Positions 25,931-37,000 of a stretch of DNA of 64,000 nucleotides are shown piece after piece. The position numbers were made by a program, and so were the translations under genes. Source of the DNA: Pseudoleptotrichia goodfellowii (lineage in GTDB: Bacteria > Fusobacteriota > Fusobacteriia > Fusobacteriales > Leptotrichiaceae). Position 1 is the stretch's first letter; each line of letters opens with the position of its first letter. Below the pieces are notes generated by a model. That model was not told where the DNA came from. It worked only from the letters and a program-made list of their open reading frames with translations, and made no database searches. The stretch is from the NCBI RefSeq assembly GCF_007990505.1, contig NZ_AP019822.1, positions 186,001-250,000 of the forward strand, given 5' to 3'.

Positions 25931-26308
25931 ACTTTTACCTACTTTTTAGAAAAAAGCAGCAAAAATATTTAATTTCCTTTTTTCAAAAAAGGTAAACGAA
26001 AAAACAGATCAAAATTTTTTAACTGCTTTTTAAAAAAAGCAGCAAAAAACAATCCGACTAAAATTTTACTAACTCGAAATAACTCACTGCACTATAAAAA
26101 CAACAAACTCGCTACGCTCAAACAGTTGTTTTTATAACGTTTCGTATCGTATTTCTCGAAGTAAAATTTTAATGTCGGGAAAGATAAAGGATTCTTAATA
26201 TTATATAAAAATAAAATCCCGCATTTTTGTAGTCGACACAATCCTACAGAACGTGGGTATCGGGAGTATACGAGGGCAGTTAATAAATCTCAAAAACGGA
26301 GAGATATT
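25931..26308. other. Gene-free gap between apt and relA
   Basis: The first 120 bases contain three weak hairpins: CTACTTTTT with AAAAAGCAG near 25940, a CCTTTTTT/AAAAAAGG pair near 25979, and CTGCTTTTT (26023-26031) with AAAAAGCAG (26034-26042). Then comes palindromic element copy 2. The last 90 bases before the relA SD include a G-rich stretch near 26250-26275 with no clear function. No ORF with an SD was seen. Confidence 0.5.
26054..26178. repeat. Interspersed palindromic element, copy 2 (apt-relA gap)
   Basis: A palindrome of about 125 bp. The left arm is CCGACTAAAATTTTAC and the right arm GTAAAATTTTAATGTCGG. The interior holds paired AAAAACAACAA and TTGTTTTTATA blocks around a GC-richer centre (CTCGCTACGCTC). 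It shares layout and scattered sequence with the copies after gatC and yebC, and shares its downstream flank (AAAGGATTCTTAAT-like) with the shortened copy after ffh. Confidence 0.7.
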
Positions 26309-28474
26309 ATGGAAGAAAAAGAATTATTGGGAAAATTAATTGACAGAATAAAGAAGAATAATCTTGAAGTTGACATAAACAAAATAACGGAAGCCTTTAC
26401 TTTGGCTGCAGAATCTCATGGAGGCCAAAAAAGAAGAAGCGGAGAAGACTATATACTGCATCCTGTGGAAGTTGCAGAAATACTGGTTGATATGAGAATG
26501 GATACAGATACTGTAGTTGCAGGGATTTTGCATGATGTAGTTGAAGATACATTGATAACTTTGCCTGATATAGAGTATTCTTTCGGAAAAGATGTAAGTA
26601 AATTGGTTGACGGAGTAACAAAACTGAGAAATTTACCGAAAACGGACAGTAAAAAAATAGAAAATATAAGAAAAATGGTTGTCGCAATGTCTGAGGATAT
26701 AAGGGTTGTGATTATTAAACTTGCAGACAGACTGCATAATATGCGTACATTAAAATATATGTCGCCTGAAAAACAGCAGATTAAGTCTAAAGAAACTATA
26801 GAAATATACGCACCTATTGCTCACAGGATAGGGATGGCAAGGATAAAATGGGAACTGGAAGATATAAGTTTCAGATTTTTATATCCGGAAGATTATAGAG
26901 AAATCAGCGATTTAGTGAATTTTAAAAGAAAAGAAAGAGAAAATTACACCCTTGAAATTATTCGAAAAATAGAAGAAGAACTAAAAAAACATAATGTAAA
27001 GTCTGAAGTTACAGGAAGACCTAAGCATTTATACAGCATTTACAGAAAAATGTACGAAAAAGAAAAGAAATTTGCTGATTTAAATGATCTGATTGCGATA
27101 AGAATAATAGTCGACAAAGAAGAAGAATGCTATAATGTTTTGGGGATAATTCATAATCTTTTTATTCCTGTTTCGGGCAGATTTAAAGATTATATAGCCG
27201 TTCCCAAGTCAAACGGATATCAGTCGATACATACGACTGTAAAGGGACCTAATGATCAGAATGTGGAAATACAGATAAGAACTTTTGATATGCACAGAAT
27301 AGCTGAGGACGGGGTTGCTGCACACTGGAAATACAAAGAAAAAAAATCCAAAGCTAAAAATGAAGAATATTATGCTGCAGTTAAAAAGATGATTGAGACA
27401 AATTCTGAAAATCCCGAAAAATTTGCACAGACAATAACGGGGAATGTATTAAATCAGACAATATTCGTTTTTACTCCTAAGGGAGATGTAATGGAACTTC
27501 CGAACGGATCTACGGCACTTGATTTTGCATTTCAGGTGCATACACAGATAGGCTACAGAACTATAGGGGCAAAAGTTAATGACAGAATAGTTCAGCTCGA
27601 TCAGGTATTGGAAAATGCTGATAAAGTGGAAGTTCTGACTTCGAGAAATACAAAAGGACCGGGAAAAGACTGGATTAATATGGTTAACAATCATAGTTCC
27701 AAGGTCAAAATAAGAAAGTGGTTTAAAGATAAGGAATTTGAGGAAAAAACTAAAGAAGGAGAGCAACTTCTTGAAAAAGAGTTTGAAAAACTGGGAATAA
27801 AACTGAAAGATCTGGAAGAAGATGAAAGAGTTTTCCTTTATATGAAAAAATTCAATATAACGACTATGGATCTTCTGTTTTATAAATTTGCGATGGGTGA
27901 TTTATCCCTTGACGGATTTTTGAAAAAATTTGAGGTGAAAGAAGAAAAAAATCTGAAACAGGTTCTTGAAGAAGAAACTGAAAAAGGTAACAGACGTAAA
28001 GAAAAAAGTCAGGGTGGAGTAAGAATTTCAGGAACGGAAAATACAATGTACCGTTTTGCAAAGTGTTGCAATCCGCTTCCCGGCGATGAAATAAAAGGCT
28101 ATGTTACGAGAGGTAGAGGAATAGCCATACATAGAGCCGACTGTGATAATTTTCATTCGTTAATGGAACATGAGCCTGACAGAGAGATAGAAGTGTCGTG
28201 GGATGAAGAAACTGCCAATTCAAGTAATGCCAAATATCAGTTTAACTTTACCGTTAAAGTTCTCGAAAGAAACGGAGTGCTGCTTGATATTATAAGAATA
28301 CTTAATGAATATAAAATGGAACTTATAAATGTTAATACAAATTATGTAAGAGAAAATATGAACAGATATGTATTACTGCATTTCGGAATTATGATAAAAA
28401 ACAGAGAAGATTTTGAAAGATTGGCGAATAATCTTAAGTCTATGAAAGATGTAGTGGATATAATAAGAAAGTAA
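26309..28474 (+). CDS. relA: Bifunctional (p)ppGpp synthetase/hydrolase (RelA/SpoT)
   Basis: A 721-residue alarmone enzyme. The N-terminal HD hydrolase domain is intact (HPVEVAEIL and GILHDVVEDT, so the HDxxED residues are kept). The synthetase domain follows near 230-340 (GRPKHLYSIYRKM, YIAVPKSNGYQSIHT). A TGS domain starts near residue 388 (IFVFTPKGDVMELP) and an ACT domain occupies the last 75 residues. The complete HD domain argues for both synthesis and hydrolysis, as expected when a single long RSH enzyme is present. SD is ACGGAGAG. Confidence 0.95.
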   Translation: MEEKELLGKLIDRIKKNNLEVDINKITEAFTLAAESHGGQKRRSGEDYILHPVEVAEILVDMRMDTDTVVAGILHDVVEDTLITLPDIEYSFGKDVSKLVDGVTKLRNLPKTDSKKIENIRKMVVAMSEDIRVVIIKLADRLHNMRTLKYMSPEKQQIKSKETIEIYAPIAHRIGMARIKWELEDISFRFLYPEDYREISDLVNFKRKERENYTLEIIRKIEEELKKHNVKSEVTGRPKHLYSIYRKMYEKEKKFADLNDLIAIRIIVDKEEECYNVLGIIHNLFIPVSGRFKDYIAVPKSNGYQSIHTTVKGPNDQNVEIQIRTFDMHRIAEDGVAAHWKYKEKKSKAKNEEYYAAVKKMIETNSENPEKFAQTITGNVLNQTIFVFTPKGDVMELPNGSTALDFAFQVHTQIGYRTIGAKVNDRIVQLDQVLENADKVEVLTSRNTKGPGKDWINMVNNHSSKVKIRKWFKDKEFEEKTKEGEQLLEKEFEKLGIKLKDLEEDERVFLYMKKFNITTMDLLFYKFAMGDLSLDGFLKKFEVKEEKNLKQVLEEETEKGNRRKEKSQGGVRISGTENTMYRFAKCCNPLPGDEIKGYVTRGRGIAIHRADCDNFHSLMEHEPDREIEVSWDEETANSSNAKYQFNFTVKVLERNGVLLDIIRILNEYKMELINVNTNYVRENMNRYVLLHFGIMIKNREDFERLANNLKSMKDVVDIIRK

Positions 28475-28514
28475 TTTGAAATGTAAATAAACAGAAAGTC
28501 GGAGGAAAAAGTAA

Positions 28515-29678
<1,164 letters not shown>

Positions 29679-29692
29679 AGGAAATTTTATTT

Positions 29693-30022
29693 ATGGATAA
29701 ATTGGATGATTTTTTGAGATATTCTACACTTTTTCTGTATTACGGAGAATTGTTTTCCCAAAGACAGAAGCAGTATCTGGAACTGTATCTTGAAGAAAAC
29801 GAGTCATTGAGCGAAATTGCCGAAAAATATGAAATTACAAGACAGGCAGTTTTTGATAATATAAAAAGAGGATTTAAACAGCTTGATGAATATGAGAAAA
29901 AGCTCGGAATGTTTGAAAGAGAAAAAGAGTTGAAAAAAAAGTTGGAAAATTTGAAAAATGATTTTACAAAAGAAAATTTGGAAAAAATAATAGAAGATTT
30001 TGATTATAATGAGGTGCTTTAA
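29693..30022 (+). CDS. ylxM: YlxM-type putative helix-turn-helix regulator of the SRP pathway
   Basis: A 109-residue UPF0122/YlxM protein. Residues 12-55 hold the characteristic YGELFSQRQKQYLELYLEEN and the helix-turn-helix LSEIAEKYEITRQAVFDNIKR. The C-terminus is a charged coiled coil. The family is nearly always next to ffh and is thought to modulate SRP. The ATG at 29693 follows AAAGGAAATTTTATTT; an upstream in-frame start at 29654 lies inside tgt. Stop and ffh start overlap as TAATG. Confidence 0.9.
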   Translation: MDKLDDFLRYSTLFLYYGELFSQRQKQYLELYLEENESLSEIAEKYEITRQAVFDNIKRGFKQLDEYEKKLGMFEREKELKKKLENLKNDFTKENLEKIIEDFDYNEVL

Positions 30023-31359
30023 TGTTTAATAGCTTAGGAGACAGATTTAAAGATATATTTAAAAAAGTGAGTGGTCAGGGGAAACTTACCGAAGCCAATA
30101 TAAAAGAGGCTTTAAGAGAAGTCAGATTGGCATTGCTTGAAGCTGATGTAAACTACGGAGTTGCTAAAAATTTCGTTGCAAAAATAAGAGATAAAGCTCT
30201 TGGCGAAGAAGTGATAAAAGGTGTAAATCCTACACAACAATTTATAAAAATAGTGCATGACGAATTAGTGGAAGTTTTAGGCGGAACAAACGTACTTATA
30301 GCAAAATCTCCTAAAGCACCTACAATAGTAATGCTTTCAGGATTACAGGGGGCAGGTAAAACAACTTTTGCGGGGAAACTGTCGAAACACCTTAAATCCA
30401 AAGGAGAAAGTCCTTTTCTGATTGGAGCCGATGTTTACAGACCTGCGGCAAAAAAGCAGCTGAAAGTCCTTGCGGAACAGGTGAAAGTACCGTCATTTAC
30501 TATTGATGAAAGTACGGATGTAATCGAAATATGCAAAAAAGGAATAGAAGAGGCTAAAAATGTTCATGCCACTTATGTAATAATAGATACTGCAGGACGT
30601 CTTCACGTAGATGAGCAGCTTATGGAAGAGATTCAGAATATAAAAAGCACGTTCAACCCTCATGAAATACTCCTTGTAGTTGACGGAATGACAGGACAGG
30701 ATGCCGTAAATGTGGCTAAGACTTTTAATGACAGACTTGATATAACAGGGGTTGTTTTAACAAAACTTGACGGAGATACTCGTGGAGGAGCGGCACTTTC
30801 CGTAAAAGAAGTCGCAGGAAAACCTATTAAATTTATAAGTGAAGGAGAGAAACTTGATGATATAGCTCCTTTTCATCCTGACAGGCTTGCTTCGAGAATA
30901 CTCGGTATGGGAGATGTAGTATCTCTTGTGGAAAAAGCTCAGGAAGTTATCGATGAAAATGAAGCGAAGAAAATGGAAGAAAAATTCAGAAAAAATCAGT
31001 TTGATTTTGAGGATTTTTTGAAACAGTTCAAAATGATAAGAAAAATGGGCTCTCTTGCAGGAATTATGAAAATGATACCGGGTGTTGATACGGGTGCTAT
31101 TGATATGGCTATGGCTGAAAAAGAAATGAAAAGAGTGGAAGGAATAATTTTTTCGATGACAGTTCAAGAAAGAAGAGATCCGAAAATACTGAACGGAAGC
31201 CGAAAAATCAGAATTGCCAAAGGAAGCGGAGTGGAAGTAAACGACGTAAACAGGCTTATAAAGCAGTTTGAACAAATGAAGCAAATGATGAAAATGTTTA
31301 ACAGCGGTGCAATTCCAGGACTTGGAGGAATGAAACCGAAGTCTAAAAGGAAGAGATAA
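30022..31359 (+). CDS. ffh: Signal recognition particle protein Ffh
   Basis: A 445-residue GTPase. The N domain is residues 1-90. The G domain carries GLQGAGKTTFAGKL (P-loop), DTAGRLHVDEQLM and TKLDGDTRGGAAL. The methionine-rich M domain is the C-terminal 130 residues (FKMIRKMGSLAGIMKMIPG, QMKQMMKMF). With 4.5S RNA it targets nascent inner-membrane proteins. It overlaps ylxM by one base. It is the last housekeeping gene before the injection-system region. Confidence 0.97.
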   Translation: MFNSLGDRFKDIFKKVSGQGKLTEANIKEALREVRLALLEADVNYGVAKNFVAKIRDKALGEEVIKGVNPTQQFIKIVHDELVEVLGGTNVLIAKSPKAPTIVMLSGLQGAGKTTFAGKLSKHLKSKGESPFLIGADVYRPAAKKQLKVLAEQVKVPSFTIDESTDVIEICKKGIEEAKNVHATYVIIDTAGRLHVDEQLMEEIQNIKSTFNPHEILLVVDGMTGQDAVNVAKTFNDRLDITGVVLTKLDGDTRGGAALSVKEVAGKPIKFISEGEKLDDIAPFHPDRLASRILGMGDVVSLVEKAQEVIDENEAKKMEEKFRKNQFDFEDFLKQFKMIRKMGSLAGIMKMIPGVDTGAIDMAMAEKEMKRVEGIIFSMTVQERRDPKILNGSRKIRIAKGSGVEVNDVNRLIKQFEQMKQMMKMFNSGAIPGLGGMKPKSKRKR

Positions 31360-31402
31360 TTTGATTCTGCTTTTTCAGGAAAAAGTATTGAAAAAATTTT
31401 AC

Positions 31403-31455
31403 CTACTTTTTATAAAAAAGTAGCAAAAAGTAGATGACTAAAATTTTGATGTCGG
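31403..31455. repeat. Shortened palindromic element, copy 4 (after ffh)
   Basis: A hairpin CTACTTTTT (31403-31411) with AAAAAGTAG (31415-31423) precedes TGACTAAAATTTTGATGTCGG (quoted in part). The latter looks like the left and right ends of the element joined with the centre deleted. The hairpin differs from the CTGC/GCAG version at other copies but keeps pairing. The downstream flank resembles that of copy 2. Confidence 0.55.
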
Positions 31456-31508
31456 AGAAAATTAAAGGTTTTTTAATAAAAAACAGAGAAGAAAATAGAA
31501 AAGAGATT

Positions 31509-31540
31509 AAAAAGAGGCGATAGAAGCCTCTTTTTCTTTT
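31509..31540 (+). terminator. Intrinsic terminator ending the ffh transcript
   Basis: AAAAAGAGGC (31509-31518) pairs with GCCTCTTTTT (31526-31535) around a 7-base loop, followed by CTTTT. The flanking A and T runs could allow it to work in both directions. It isolates the housekeeping genes from the injection-system genes. Confidence 0.85.
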
Positions 31541-31551
31541 GAAAAAAACAG

Positions 31552-31580
31552 TTGACTAAATTTGAAAAATATAGTAATAT
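31552..31580 (+). promoter_or_regulatory. Upstream promoter of the injection-system cluster
   Basis: TTGACT (31552-31557) and TAATAT (31575-31580) are spaced by 17 bases. The perfect palindrome AACTATAGTT at 31606-31615 and a related half-site (AAACTATAAC) at 31581-31590 lie just downstream, where an operator would sit. The transcript would have a leader of about 415 bases. Confidence 0.6.
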
Positions 31581-31820
31581 AAACTATAACATTAAAATAA
31601 AATTTAACTATAGTTGATTATTAAAAATTAAAACAAAAATTTAAAATTAAAAATTTAGAAACAAAAAGAGTTCAGTAATATCATAAAAATAAAATTTAAA
31701 AGTTAATATCACTTGAAAAAGAATACTTCTAAAATAAAAAATCATAGTGAAATAATTGATTTGTTTAAATTCTTTATATATATTTAAAATTGATTAATCA
31801 TAAACAAAGATTAAATAATA

Positions 31821-31849
31821 TTGACAAATCAAAATAAGTCGGGTAAAAT
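31821..31849 (+). promoter_or_regulatory. Second promoter of the injection-system cluster
   Basis: TTGACA (31821-31826) and TAAAAT (31844-31849) are exactly 17 bases apart. The same hexamers with the same spacing precede the sheath-like gene at 43587. Predicted leader to the first gene is about 145 bases. Confidence 0.75.
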
Positions 31850-32001
31850 TGTAATGAAAAGATAAGTTTATAATAAATGAAATATTTTTAAAAAGAAAAC
31901 GGGGAGTTAAATTGAGAAAAATAAAAAAAGTAAAAATATTTTTTAATTTAATAAAGTTTCTCTCTTCAAAAATATTTACTTGAATAAAAGAAAGGACAAA
32001 A

Positions 32002-32781
32002 ATGTTTGAAAATAAATATCCTGTATTCAGGAAAGGAAATGTTGTAGACAAAGAAAGTTTGGAGTTACTGAGAGATAATCCTTCGGAAATATTGAACTTG
32101 ATGTATTTTAATAAAAAAGACGGTATCATAAAAGGATTTGATTTGATAACTGATGAGGAAAATAAAGAAGTTATCGTTACAAAAGGTATTGTAAAATATC
32201 AGAACGAGATATACTGGATGTATGAAGATTATAAATTTAAAATGCCTGAAACGGAAAACAGATATGTACTTAAATTACGATTGATTTCCAATATAGAAGA
32301 AAGAAAATATTATAAAAGAAAGGGGGAATTTGTTCTTGAGACATTAGATGATTCAGGAACAGACGGAATAGAAATAACAAGATTTATTACAAGGGAGGGA
32401 GCTGAATTAAGAAATGATTATATGAATTTTCAGGATTTAAGAAGAGATTTCAATCTACTCGAAATAATAAACAGCAAATATTCATCAAATCACAAATTTG
32501 GAACTCTTCATCCGAAAATAACCAAGCTTTGGGGTTCGGAAGCTGCAAAAAAAGAAAATTTGGATATATTTGACATAAATTTTTATGTGAACTGCTTACA
32601 AGGTCCTGTAGAAAGGGAAGTGATAATTTCGTATATAAATGCTAAATTGAATCTGCATAAGTCGGATTATACAAATGAAGAATTATACATGAATTTATTG
32701 AAAATACTCGATGAATTGGGAAAGGAAAGGAAAAATGTTGAAAAAAGGAGAGTGATACCTCAAAAGATAACTATAGAATAA
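32002..32781 (+). CDS. First gene of injection system, baseplate-type protein of unknown family
   Basis: A 259-residue soluble acidic protein without signal or membrane segment. The N-terminus has the pattern KYPVFRKGNVVDKESLELLR then NPSEILNLMY and GIIKGFDL. A beta-rich middle follows (VTKGIVKYQNEIYWMYE), then a helical C-terminus. The start of the protein reads like tail or baseplate proteins that anchor to the structure through an early 'where to start' module, but I cannot name a family. It is first in a promoter-led cluster of contractile-injection genes, so a baseplate or assembly role is inferred from context. SD is GAAAGGAC. Confidence 0.5.
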   Translation: MFENKYPVFRKGNVVDKESLELLRDNPSEILNLMYFNKKDGIIKGFDLITDEENKEVIVTKGIVKYQNEIYWMYEDYKFKMPETENRYVLKLRLISNIEERKYYKRKGEFVLETLDDSGTDGIEITRFITREGAELRNDYMNFQDLRRDFNLLEIINSKYSSNHKFGTLHPKITKLWGSEAAKKENLDIFDINFYVNCLQGPVEREVIISYINAKLNLHKSDYTNEELYMNLLKILDELGKERKNVEKRRVIPQKITIE

Positions 32782-33063
32782 TTGTTTGCAAGGAGAGGAA
32801 CTGATATGGGAAAAATTGCGGTTGTTTTAACAGTTTGCGAAACAGGGGTCTTAGAAAAGGGAAAATAAAAGAGGGTTAAAGGTTAAAAATGAGATGAGAA
32901 ACAAGGTACAGACAGAATAAAAATGACTAAAAGTTTATTATAGGGAAATAAGGAGAAGCTAATCTTTGATTTATTAAATGTTGAAAATATAATAATTGTG
33001 GAAGTTCTCATTATTTCCCTTGAATATAAAAAATTAATCTGGAATGAGAGGAGATATAGAATC
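32782..33063. other. Gap with a 20-residue ORF
   Basis: ATG at 32806, behind AAGGAGAGG (32790-32798), encodes a 20-residue peptide starting MGKIAVVLTVCE and ending at TAA 32866-32868. It may be a gene remnant or leader peptide. The rest of the gap is AT-rich and I see nothing else in it apart from the SD of the next gene. Confidence 0.35.
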
Positions 33064-34041
33064 GTGAAAAAAAGAAGATTTTATGAAGTCCTTATAATAT
33101 TTATTGTGCTTGCTTTTAATAGTTGCGGAGAAAATACAGATAAAGAAAAAACAGAGCTGAACTCTGATAATAAAACTAATAAAATCAGCAGTAGAAATAA
33201 TGATCAACATAATGAAATTGATAATAAATTAAAGAACGGAATAACAAAAGAGAATATTACAGCATTAAATGATTATGCTTATGAGTTGGAAAAAAGGGGA
33301 GAGTTAAAAAAATCGAAATATTTATTGGAGAAAATATTGGAAAAATTTCCTGATAGAGATGTTGCAAATTTGAATTATGCAGATGTGTTATGGAAATTAA
33401 AGGAAAAAGAAAAATCTGAAAAATATTATAATAATTATATAAAACTTTTAATAAAGGGAAATAAAATCAAAAAGTTGTTATCTAATAATAAAGAAATATA
33501 TTTTTCAAATACGGTAAAATTAAAAAAAGTAATTTCAGGATATGTTAATAGTGATAAAAATGAAGATTATTTAATAGAGTATTCAAATATAACTGATGAT
33601 AGATTTGATATAGCAAATGGAGGTTCTGGGGAAGATATAGAATTTACAGACAGAGAATATAAAAAAGGTAAAAATACAAAATGTTTAAAGTTTCTGGTAA
33701 GTGTCGGAAATGATTATAAAATATTTGATAATTGCAAAGTAATAATACCGTTGACTTTAAGAGGGTATGGCGGAAGAGCTGGTAGTCAAGTATATTATGA
33801 AATAAAAAATAACAAGTATATAATTTTCGACAGAAATATGGACTCTAATCAAAGTTTCAGCGATTATTATATAGAAATAATTTACGATAAAAACAATTTA
33901 ATTGTAAGCCAGATCAAAAGTAAAAGTTATGAAAAAGTTACTGATACTAATGGAAATAATAATATAGTTGAACGTGAAGAAAATATTCATAGGGTTAATA
34001 AAAAAATTGAAATATTTGATATGTCGAAAGAGGGTTTTTAG
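33064..34041 (+). CDS. Predicted lipoprotein with TPR-like region, beside the effector gene
   Basis: A 325-residue lipoprotein. GTG at 33064 follows GAGAGGAGAT and gives a proper signal (KKRRFYEV start, hydrophobic core, LAFNSC lipobox); the frame is open to 32998 but the extension spoils the signal. Residues 50-125 contain two TPR-like helical pairs (NDYAYELEKRGELKKSKYLL, NYADVLWKLKEKEKSEKYY). The C-terminal half has a VNSDKNEDYLIEYS segment resembling calcium-type repeat loops, then a beta-rich end. Lying directly upstream of the wall-degrading effector, it could be a periplasmic immunity or accessory protein; this is inference. Confidence 0.6.
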   Translation: MKKRRFYEVLIIFIVLAFNSCGENTDKEKTELNSDNKTNKISSRNNDQHNEIDNKLKNGITKENITALNDYAYELEKRGELKKSKYLLEKILEKFPDRDVANLNYADVLWKLKEKEKSEKYYNNYIKLLIKGNKIKKLLSNNKEIYFSNTVKLKKVISGYVNSDKNEDYLIEYSNITDDRFDIANGGSGEDIEFTDREYKKGKNTKCLKFLVSVGNDYKIFDNCKVIIPLTLRGYGGRAGSQVYYEIKNNKYIIFDRNMDSNQSFSDYYIEIIYDKNNLIVSQIKSKSYEKVTDTNGNNNIVEREENIHRVNKKIEIFDMSKEGF

Positions 34042-34065
34042 GTATAAAAAAGTGGGGGAAAGAAA

Positions 34066-37000
34066 ATGGAAGTAACAATAGAGCAGTTAAAAAAAATGTT
34101 TCCTGGAGGAAAAGAAAAATTATTTGTATCAACAATAGATGAAATAAATAAATGTTTTAAAAAGTTTAATTTAGATTCATGTTTAGCTTATTCACATTTT
34201 TTTGCTCATTTTAGACAAGAAACAGACTATGTTAGCTTTGAAGAAAGTTTAAATTATAGTCAAGAACAGCTGATAAGTACATTTTCTAAATTTAGAAACA
34301 ATAGAGAATTAGCAGTAAAATATGGGAGAAGTCATGGGAAAAAAGCTAATCAGGAAATGATAGGTAACATAGCTTATGGAGATAGAAAAGAACTAGGAAA
34401 TAGAGGGATAAATAGTGGAGATGGATATAAATATAGAGGACGCGGATTGATACAGGTAACAGGAAGAAGTAATTATATGCAAGCAACTCAAATTTATAAT
34501 AAAGTTTTTGAAGAAAATATAGATTTTGTTTCAAATCCTGATTTGATACTACAACCTAAATACGCAGTAAGAGCATCTTTTGCAGATTTATTAAACAAAA
34601 AGTGCGAAACATATGTAAATATTATTGAAGAAAGTAAAAATGGAATTGAAAAATATAGAAAAGCTTTTGATTTAATAATGGATAAAATAAATAAACATAC
34701 AAAATCTAGAGAAAAAAGATGGAAATATTTTAAAGAGAATTTTATGACAATATTTCAATGTTCTGTAAAAGATAAGGTAGTTCTTAAAAATGATTCTAAT
34801 GATGACAATAAAAATATAAATAAACAGTCAAAAACTTTGGAAAAATCCAATGTCAAAGGGGAGGCAGTGGAGGATAAAGAAGGAGTCTATATTTTTAACG
34901 GTCAAAAATTTCAGGAAGTATGGGATAATGAAGAGTATAAAAAAGACAGAGCGGAAAATAAGAAAGCTCCTGATATAGTTTTCGTTAATTCAAATGAAGT
35001 TGTACTTAAAAGACTTCAGGCAAAATTTCAGGATGAAAGTATGTATAACAAGGATTATGTCAAATATATTGAAACAACTACAGCGAAAAAAGTATTGGAT
35101 GAAAATAAAGAAGATATAAATGTAATCCTGAAAATTTATGACGAAGCGACAAAAAATAACGAAAATATAGGAAATGTAATAAGACAGCATGGATTTGATT
35201 TATTGAGAGGAAGAGACGGAATAAATGAAGTATTAAAAATACAGGACATAATATACTATATTTTTTCATACCCTATCCCGAATAAAAGTAAAATAGAATC
35301 GTTGGAATATGTATTGAGTCAGTATTCGGCGAAATATGTATTGTTTCCCGATCGGAAACCTTTAAGGGAAAATAGTGAAAATAAAGAATTGAGTTTGGAA
35401 AAAATAAAAAATATAGTAAATGAAGTAAACACGGGTAATGAAAATGTTTCAGAAAGAAAAGTAGAGAAGAATAACCTTCCTGAAAAGTACAATAAATATA
35501 TGGAAGGAATAAAGGATATTGATGAAATAGTAATAAGAGTGACTAAAAAACCTTCTTCGGAATTTTCAAAGATGAAATGTGAAAATTTGATAAGAGAGTT
35601 GGGAGAATCGGACGAGCATAGAAAAAGTTATTTGACAGACGAAAACGGAGTGAGACATTTTCCTCTGGCAAGAAGGCTCATAGACAATATAATAATAGAG
35701 TTTTTAAAAATTCAGACAGGTTTTAAAGAAGAAAAAGAAATTAAATATTTTGATAATCATAAATATAAAGACAGTAATATTGTGAGAAATTATTTATTGT
35801 GGTATGTTGAAAAGCAAAACGGGATTGATTTACCTTCAAAAAACGAAAACGGACTTTATAACAGATTGGAAAAATTGGGAAAGGAGATGAGGGTAACTAC
35901 AATTTTGAACGACTGGATAAATTCAAAGTCCGCAATTAAAGTGAGAAATATAAGAAAAATAAGCAATCTTATAGACGAAGTATACAGTGAATATAGGGAC
36001 AATAATGATTTTGAAAAGGATAAATCAATAATTCATAATTTATTTAAAGACAGTAAAGAATTGAGAGATTATGCTGCGAATATTGATTCTATGGATTTAT
36101 ACTCTTTCTACAGAAAGTTTTATGATTTGAAAAATATAGTAAAACCTAATCAGGAGATGTTTGTAAATGATAATTGCATGTTAAAGTGTACACTGGGTCA
36201 GGATATAAGCAGACTTATAATCGCTGAGGATAGCGTAACTCTTAAAGGGGGAAAACAGGCAAATATAAATGATAAAAAAATAATGCCTTTTAAAATGTGC
36301 AAAGCTATCGGAATCTGTAAACCTGAATTATTGGCAATGTGGGAGAAAAATACCGATGTAAAAGTCAGAAATCATCCTGCATTACTTGATATCTCTACTA
36401 TACAATGTAAATACGGGGGAACTGTAAGCATAGATGATGCAGGGCAGAAGGAAATGGGTACCGCAGTTACTGAAAACAAAAAAACCGAGGAAGCTCAAAG
36501 AGATGCCGATTGCGAGTATAAATTGTTAATAGATATTTGCAGAGATATAAATAATAATTTTATGCAAACCGAATTGAAAAAATCTTCTCAAAAATATGCA
36601 AAATGGAGAAAATACAAACAGGAAACTGAAAAAAGAGCTGTTGAATATTTGAAAAATGACGTAAAAGAAGTTCTGGGAATGGGGAAGGCTGACGAAAAAA
36701 AGAAAAAAGAATACGAGAAATTTGTAAAAGATAATAAGAAAAAAATGGAAATAGCAAAAACAGAAGCGTCGGAAACAAGAGAAAAAGAACTTAAAAATAA
36801 AATAATGTCGACATTTTTGGAGGCGAATAAGAGAGTAAAACAGTTATCGGGACCAAAACTGGATACGAAAGGGGTGATCAGAAAGTCGGGAATATCATTA
36901 TGTGATTATGAAAGAAAAAATTTTTATTCAGCTAAAATATTGCCTGCAATAGTATACGGTTATTTAATGAAAGCAGGGAATCTTAATATGGATAGTCAGG

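Larger units (their letters stand above)
31360..32001. other. Long AT-rich regulatory gap before the injection-system genes
   Basis: This stretch of 642 bases holds a shortened palindromic repeat, a good terminator at 31509, a promoter at 31552, a 10-bp perfect palindrome AACTATAGTT at 31606-31615, about 200 very AT-rich bases, and a second promoter at 31821. No ORF with an SD stands out before the ATG at 32002. The long leader from the first promoter could carry regulation. Confidence 0.6.

Noticed and set aside
26220-26300. G-rich stretch before relA as a possible riboswitch
   Set aside because: A few short complementary words are present but no consistent multi-stem fold or known riboswitch core could be drawn.
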